Of a DNA stretch of 64,000 nucleotides, positions 60,694 through 64,000 are shown one piece after another. The position numbers were made by a program, and so were the translations under genes. The stretch comes from Pseudoleptotrichia goodfellowii. GTDB taxonomy: Bacteria > Fusobacteriota > Fusobacteriia > Fusobacteriales > Leptotrichiaceae. The stretch lies in contig NZ_AP019822.1 of NCBI RefSeq assembly GCF_007990505.1, forward strand, positions 248,001 through 312,000. The letters are read 5' to 3'. The stretch's first letter is position 1. Every line of letters starts with the position of its first letter. Under the pieces are notes generated by a model. The model was given only the letters and a program-made list of their open reading frames with translations. It searched no databases and was not told the origin of the DNA.

Positions 60694-61236
60694 ATGAGAA
60701 AGATAAGAAACAACGGGTTTACACTCGTTGAAGTTTTGGTGTACATGTCGATTTTGACAATTTTATTTACGATTATTTTTAATGTTCTGCAAAATCAGAA
60801 ACAAAAACAGGAATTTACAATTCAGAAAAGAAATATCAGTCAATTCGTAAGAAAAATTCAGCAATATGCCCAATATAACAAAAAAGAGTATATATTGGAT
60901 TTTAAAATATCCGGAAATACTGCTTATTTTTTAAATGAAGAAAACGGAAAAACAGAAACTATAGGAAAACTTGAAATATCAAAAAATATATCGTATATGA
61001 CAAATAACACAAATAAAAATGCAGATTTTAAGAGAAGAACTACCAATGAAGGAAATTTTGAAAAAGGTTTTTCCATTTATCTGCTTGATAAAAAAGGCAA
61101 AAAAATATATTACAGAATATCTACGAATACTATAAATGCCGCAAAATATCCGATAATAAGTATTTACAGGGCGAAAACTCCTATTGATATAAATGACGAT
61201 TATACAAAGTCGATTTTATGGGAGGAGGAGCTGTAA
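60694..61236 (+). CDS. Type IV pilin-like protein (prepilin N-terminal cleavage site)
   Basis: A 180-residue protein with a class III signal: short basic leader MRKIRNNG, then FTLVEVLVYMSILTILFTII, with cleavage expected after G8 by prepilin peptidase and the conserved glutamate at +5. The rest is a variable, lysine-rich, strand-forming domain. It probably forms a minor pilin or pseudopilin of a DNA-uptake or secretion filament. The next gene, comEC, starts on the base after its stop, supporting a competence role. Confidence 0.85.
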   Translation: MRKIRNNGFTLVEVLVYMSILTILFTIIFNVLQNQKQKQEFTIQKRNISQFVRKIQQYAQYNKKEYILDFKISGNTAYFLNEENGKTETIGKLEISKNISYMTNNTNKNADFKRRTTNEGNFEKGFSIYLLDKKGKKIYYRISTNTINAAKYPIISIYRAKTPIDINDDYTKSILWEEEL

Positions 61237-62523
61237 ATGAACGAAGAAAAAGTATTTTCGGTGAAAGAGATAAATTTTTCAAATATTTTAAAATTCGGGA
61301 CATTATTGATATTTTCAGTTTTGCTGTTTGCTTTTTATATAAGTTTCGTAACATTTAAAGAAAAACTTGCAGGGGAGAAAATCTTATATGTGAAAATGGA
61401 CGGAAACAACGGCTCAGTTTTGAAAGTGAATAATAAATATCTTAAAAAGCAGGCGGTCATAAAAAATAGCAAAAATTTAAGTTACGGTTTTTATTGGATA
61501 AAGTATAAAATAAAGAATGTTAAAGAAAAAAACGGATTTATTACTATTGAAGGTAAAATTTTAGGATATAAAGAGTCAAGATTGAATGGGGTAAGAAGAT
61601 ATGTTCTGAATATATTTGATGAATTGTTTTTGACTGAAGATAATTTATATGCTTTTTCCAAAGCGGCAATACTCGGAGAAAAGTCGGATGTGTCTAAAGA
61701 TATGAATGATAAATTCAAATATACAGGACTTGCTCATCTTATAGTAATATCAGGCTCTCATATAAGTCTTGTCATAATGGGAATTGTGAAAATGCTGGAC
61801 AGTGTAAATGTCGGATATAAACTAAAATATGTATTATCCCTTGCAGCACTTACTTTTTACTGTGCACTTATAGGGATGTCGCCGGGGATATTAAGAGCTT
61901 ATATAATGGGTGCAATGATGATTCTTGCAAGAATTTTGTTCGAGCAGGAAGACAGTAAGAAATCTCTTATGATTTCTGCAATTATAATAATAGTTTTAAA
62001 TCCTTATTCGCTGTTTGATATTTCTTTGCAGTTGTCCTACGCTGCAGTTATTGCAATAATATTTATTTATCCGATTTTTGAAAAACTTTTACAGAAAAAA
62101 TATTTCGATAAAATGAAAGACGGAATAATAAAAGATGTCCTGAAACTTACACTGCTGAGCCTTGTAATACAGATGACGAGTATTCCTTTGTTTCTGTATT
62201 ATTTTGATAAACTTCCGCTTTTTTCTTTTTTACTTAATACAGTAGGAGTACCTGTGGGAACCGTTTTGATAGAGTTGCTTTTCGGAGTAACTTTACTTAA
62301 TATTCTTCAGATAAAAATACTGAATCCCCTTCTTGTAACGGTTTCAAAAATTATTTTTAATGCTTTTGAAGGGTTTATATATGCGGGAAGCAGACTTCCT
62401 CTTTTACAAATCGGAATTTCCGTGAAAATAAATCTGCTTTTTGTATTTATATATTACGGGATGTTGTTTTTTCTATGTCTGAAGCTAAATAAAAAAGATG
62501 AAAAATCTGAAAATGGAAGTTAA
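61237..62523 (+). CDS. comEC: ComEC/Rec2-type DNA-uptake channel, short form
   Basis: This 428-residue membrane protein has an N-terminal membrane span and soluble segment, then the Competence domain (about 150-420) with HLIVISGSHISLVIMG and GMSPGILRAYIMGAMMILAR, as in ComEC. Typical ComEC proteins (about 700-800 residues) end with a metallo-beta-lactamase-like nuclease domain; here it is absent and the frame ends in a normal stop soon after the last helix. The start abuts the pilin stop (TAAATG). It probably carries single-stranded DNA across the inner membrane. Confidence 0.87.
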   Translation: MNEEKVFSVKEINFSNILKFGTLLIFSVLLFAFYISFVTFKEKLAGEKILYVKMDGNNGSVLKVNNKYLKKQAVIKNSKNLSYGFYWIKYKIKNVKEKNGFITIEGKILGYKESRLNGVRRYVLNIFDELFLTEDNLYAFSKAAILGEKSDVSKDMNDKFKYTGLAHLIVISGSHISLVIMGIVKMLDSVNVGYKLKYVLSLAALTFYCALIGMSPGILRAYIMGAMMILARILFEQEDSKKSLMISAIIIIVLNPYSLFDISLQLSYAAVIAIIFIYPIFEKLLQKKYFDKMKDGIIKDVLKLTLLSLVIQMTSIPLFLYYFDKLPLFSFLLNTVGVPVGTVLIELLFGVTLLNILQIKILNPLLVTVSKIIFNAFEGFIYAGSRLPLLQIGISVKINLLFVFIYYGMLFFLCLKLNKKDEKSENGS

Positions 62524-62587
62524 AAAATAAAAGAAAGTACAAGAACTTTATATGACATGGAGATTTTACAAATTCTCTTTCCTTAGC

Positions 62588-62616
62588 TTGAAAAATAAAG
62601 GCAAATATGATAATAT
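62588..62616 (+). promoter_or_regulatory. Promoter of the DUF445-ruvB unit
   Basis: TTGAAA (62588-62593), a 17-base spacer and TAATAT (62611-62616), 62 bases before the TTG start. Confidence 0.65.
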
Positions 62617-62677
62617 ACAATGTAACAAAAATAATAGATACATTGATTAAAGTAAGGAAATTACGGAGGATATTAAA

Positions 62678-63301
62678 TTGAAACATTTAATAATACAGTT
62701 TGTAATAATGGTGTCGGTAGGAACATTGATAGGATGGTTTACCAATTATCTTGCGATAAAATTATTATTCAGACCTCACAGAGAGATAAATTTTCTGTTT
62801 TTTAAAATACAGGGGCTTATACCGAAAAGAAGAGATGAAATTTCCGAGAATATTGCGGGAGTTGTGGAACAGGAACTGATTTCGGTATCCGATATAGCGG
62901 AAAGACTTAAAGGCAGCAATCTTGACGAAGAAATCGTTGATGAACTTGTGGATAAAATAATAGGGGTTAAGCTTCAAAAAAGCATTTTGGAAAAAAATCC
63001 TTTATTGAAAATGATAGTAAACGATTCTTTAATGGATAAATTGAAATCTTATTTTAAAAAAGCGATTTTGGAGAACAAAGAAGAAATTCTTGCGGAAATT
63101 TTAAAAGTTGTAGAAGAAAAAATTGATTTTAAAGAAATTATGGTTGAAAAAATGACTAATTTTTCTTTGGATGAGATAGAAAATATAATACTTAAAATTT
63201 CAAAAAAAGAATTAAAACATATTGAAATAATAGGCGGAGTTCTCGGAGGAATTATTGCTGTATTTCAGTTTTTATTAATGATGCTGTTAAAACAGGTTTA
63301 G
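62678..63301 (+). CDS. DUF445-family membrane protein
   Basis: A 207-residue protein with hydrophobic segments at both ends: 1-30 (IIQFVIMVSVGTLIGWFTN) and about 183-205 (VLGGIIAVFQFLLMMLL). Between them is a charged, helical stretch with the DUF445 motif WFTNYLAIKLLFRPHREI (about 21-38) and IPKRRDEISENIAGVVE. Such proteins are thought to be membrane-bound, with function unknown. It starts at TTG 62678, with GGAGG 8 bases upstream. ruvB follows after 13 bases. Confidence 0.82.
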   Translation: MKHLIIQFVIMVSVGTLIGWFTNYLAIKLLFRPHREINFLFFKIQGLIPKRRDEISENIAGVVEQELISVSDIAERLKGSNLDEEIVDELVDKIIGVKLQKSILEKNPLLKMIVNDSLMDKLKSYFKKAILENKEEILAEILKVVEEKIDFKEIMVEKMTNFSLDEIENIILKISKKELKHIEIIGGVLGGIIAVFQFLLMMLLKQV

Positions 63302-63314
63302 TTAAGGAGTGTTA

Positions 63315-64000
63315 ATGGAAAATGAAAGAATATTGGCGTCTGAAGAATTAGGTGAAGACAATATTCAGAAAACTCTCCGACCTAAAACATTCAGTGAATA
63401 TATAGGTCAGGAAGATTTAAAAGAAAAAATGAATATTTTTATAAAAGCTGCAAAAATGAGAAACGAAGCTATGGATCATATACTGCTTTACGGACCTCCG
63501 GGTTTGGGGAAAACAACTTTGGCAGGAGTTATCGCTACGGAAATGGGAGTAAACCTTAAAATAACTACAGGTCCGGTATTGGAAAAAGCGGGAGATTTGG
63601 CAGCGATTTTGACATCTCTTGAAGAAAATGATATTCTGTTTATAGATGAAATCCACAGACTCAATACTTCTGTAGAAGAAATACTTTATCCTGCAATGGA
63701 AGACGGAGAGCTTGACATACTCATAGGAAAAGGTCCGTCTGCAAGAAGTATAAGGATAGAATTGCCCAAATTTACTCTTATAGGAGCAACTACGAAAGCG
63801 GGACAGCTCAGTACACCTCTAAGAGACAGATTCGGAGTAACCCACAGAATGGAATATTATAAGCTTGAAGAACTGAAAGAAATAATAAGACGGGGTGCAA
63901 ATATATTTCAAGTATCTTATGATGAGGACGGAATAACCGAAATAGCCAAAAGAAGCAGAGGAACACCGAGAATAGCCAACAGACTTTTCAAAAGAGCGAG
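63315..64000 (+). CDS. ruvB: Holliday junction helicase RuvB (partial, runs off window)
   Basis: An open frame from ATG 63315 (AAGGAGTGTTA upstream) runs to the right edge, giving the first 228 residues of Ruv[20 protein letters not shown] is at about 20-38, Walker [13 protein letters not shown] at about 60-71, Walker [10 protein letters not shown], sensor 1 IGATTKAG, and the arginine-containing RDRFGV follow. RuvB is the hexameric motor that moves Holliday junctions with RuvA. The end of the gene is beyond the window. Stop codon not seen, as expected. Confidence 0.95.
   Translation, partial: MENERILASEELGEDNIQKTLRPKTFSEYIGQEDLKEKMNIFIKAAKMRNEAMDHILLYGPPGLGKTTLAGVIATEMGVNLKITTGPVLEKAGDLAAILTSLEENDILFIDEIHRLNTSVEEILYPAMEDGELDILIGKGPSARSIRIELPKFTLIGATTKAGQLSTPLRDRFGVTHRMEYYKLEELKEIIRRGANIFQVSYDEDGITEIAKRSRGTPRIANRLFKRA

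Noticed and set aside
1-64000. CRISPR arrays, tRNA and rRNA genes
   Set aside because: No regularly spaced direct repeats and no recognisable cloverleaf or rRNA segments were noticed on reading; a tRNAscan or covariance search would settle it.

Overview
The window comes from an AT-rich, Gram-negative (diderm) anaerobe. The best fit is the Leptotrichia group (Fusobacteriota, Leptotrichiaceae). The evidence is the very low G+C, the fusobacterial autotransporter with its characteristic N-terminal region and C-terminal barrel, pyruvate:ferredoxin oxidoreductase with flavodoxin, strong GGAGG ribosome sites, occasional TTG/GTG starts, and the many sugar PTS and sugar-phosphate genes. No tRNA, rRNA or CRISPR array was recognised. 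The species assignment is inference from gene content, not from a database search.

Layout. 1-6.5 kb: yebC, then nagE-nagB-nagA for N-acetylglucosamine uptake and breakdown, with a ClC antiporter 14 bases behind. 6.7-8.4 kb: a decayed IS1634-like insertion sequence with intact ends. 8.6-15.6 kb: one giant autotransporter adhesin. 15.7-21.6 kb: a promoter-to-terminator operon of nucleoside phosphorylase, APC permease, MtnA-like sugar-1-phosphate isomerase, class II aldolase, DeoR regulator and iron alcohol dehydrogenase. Together these read as a route from a nucleoside to dihydroxyacetone phosphate (DHAP) plus an aldehyde that is reduced to an alcohol. 21.8-29 kb: recG, a DMT transporter, proS, a HAD phosphatase, an LD-carboxypeptidase and 5-formyl-THF cyclo-ligase.

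29-44.2 kb is a carbohydrate island. It starts with a PRD regulator and an ascorbate-type PTS (A, B, C) joined to a split transketolase. A D-allose operon follows (rpiB/alsI-like, LacI regulator, alsA, alsC, alsE, alsK, alsB) with two matching operators. A second ascorbate-type PTS ends the island. 44.4-52.9 kb holds an M29 aminopeptidase, small envelope and metal proteins, a methyltransferase, flavodoxin, and a divergent quinone/electrophile-stress-like module (ring-cleavage dioxygenase, esterase, luciferase-like oxidoreductase, HxlR regulator). 53-64 kb holds nifJ, a DUF3298-like secreted protein, recJ, a pseudopilin with a short ComEC, a DUF445 protein and the start of ruvB.

The observations most worth following are: (1) the nucleoside-to-DHAP operon, whose phosphorylase and isomerase both carry unusual specificity motifs; (2) a family of three 73-75-base structured intergenic repeats at about 2.8, 24.9 and 45.7 kb; (3) the PTS wired to its own split transketolase; (4) the LacI-controlled allose operon with paired operators; and (5) a 112-base composite palindrome upstream of nagE.
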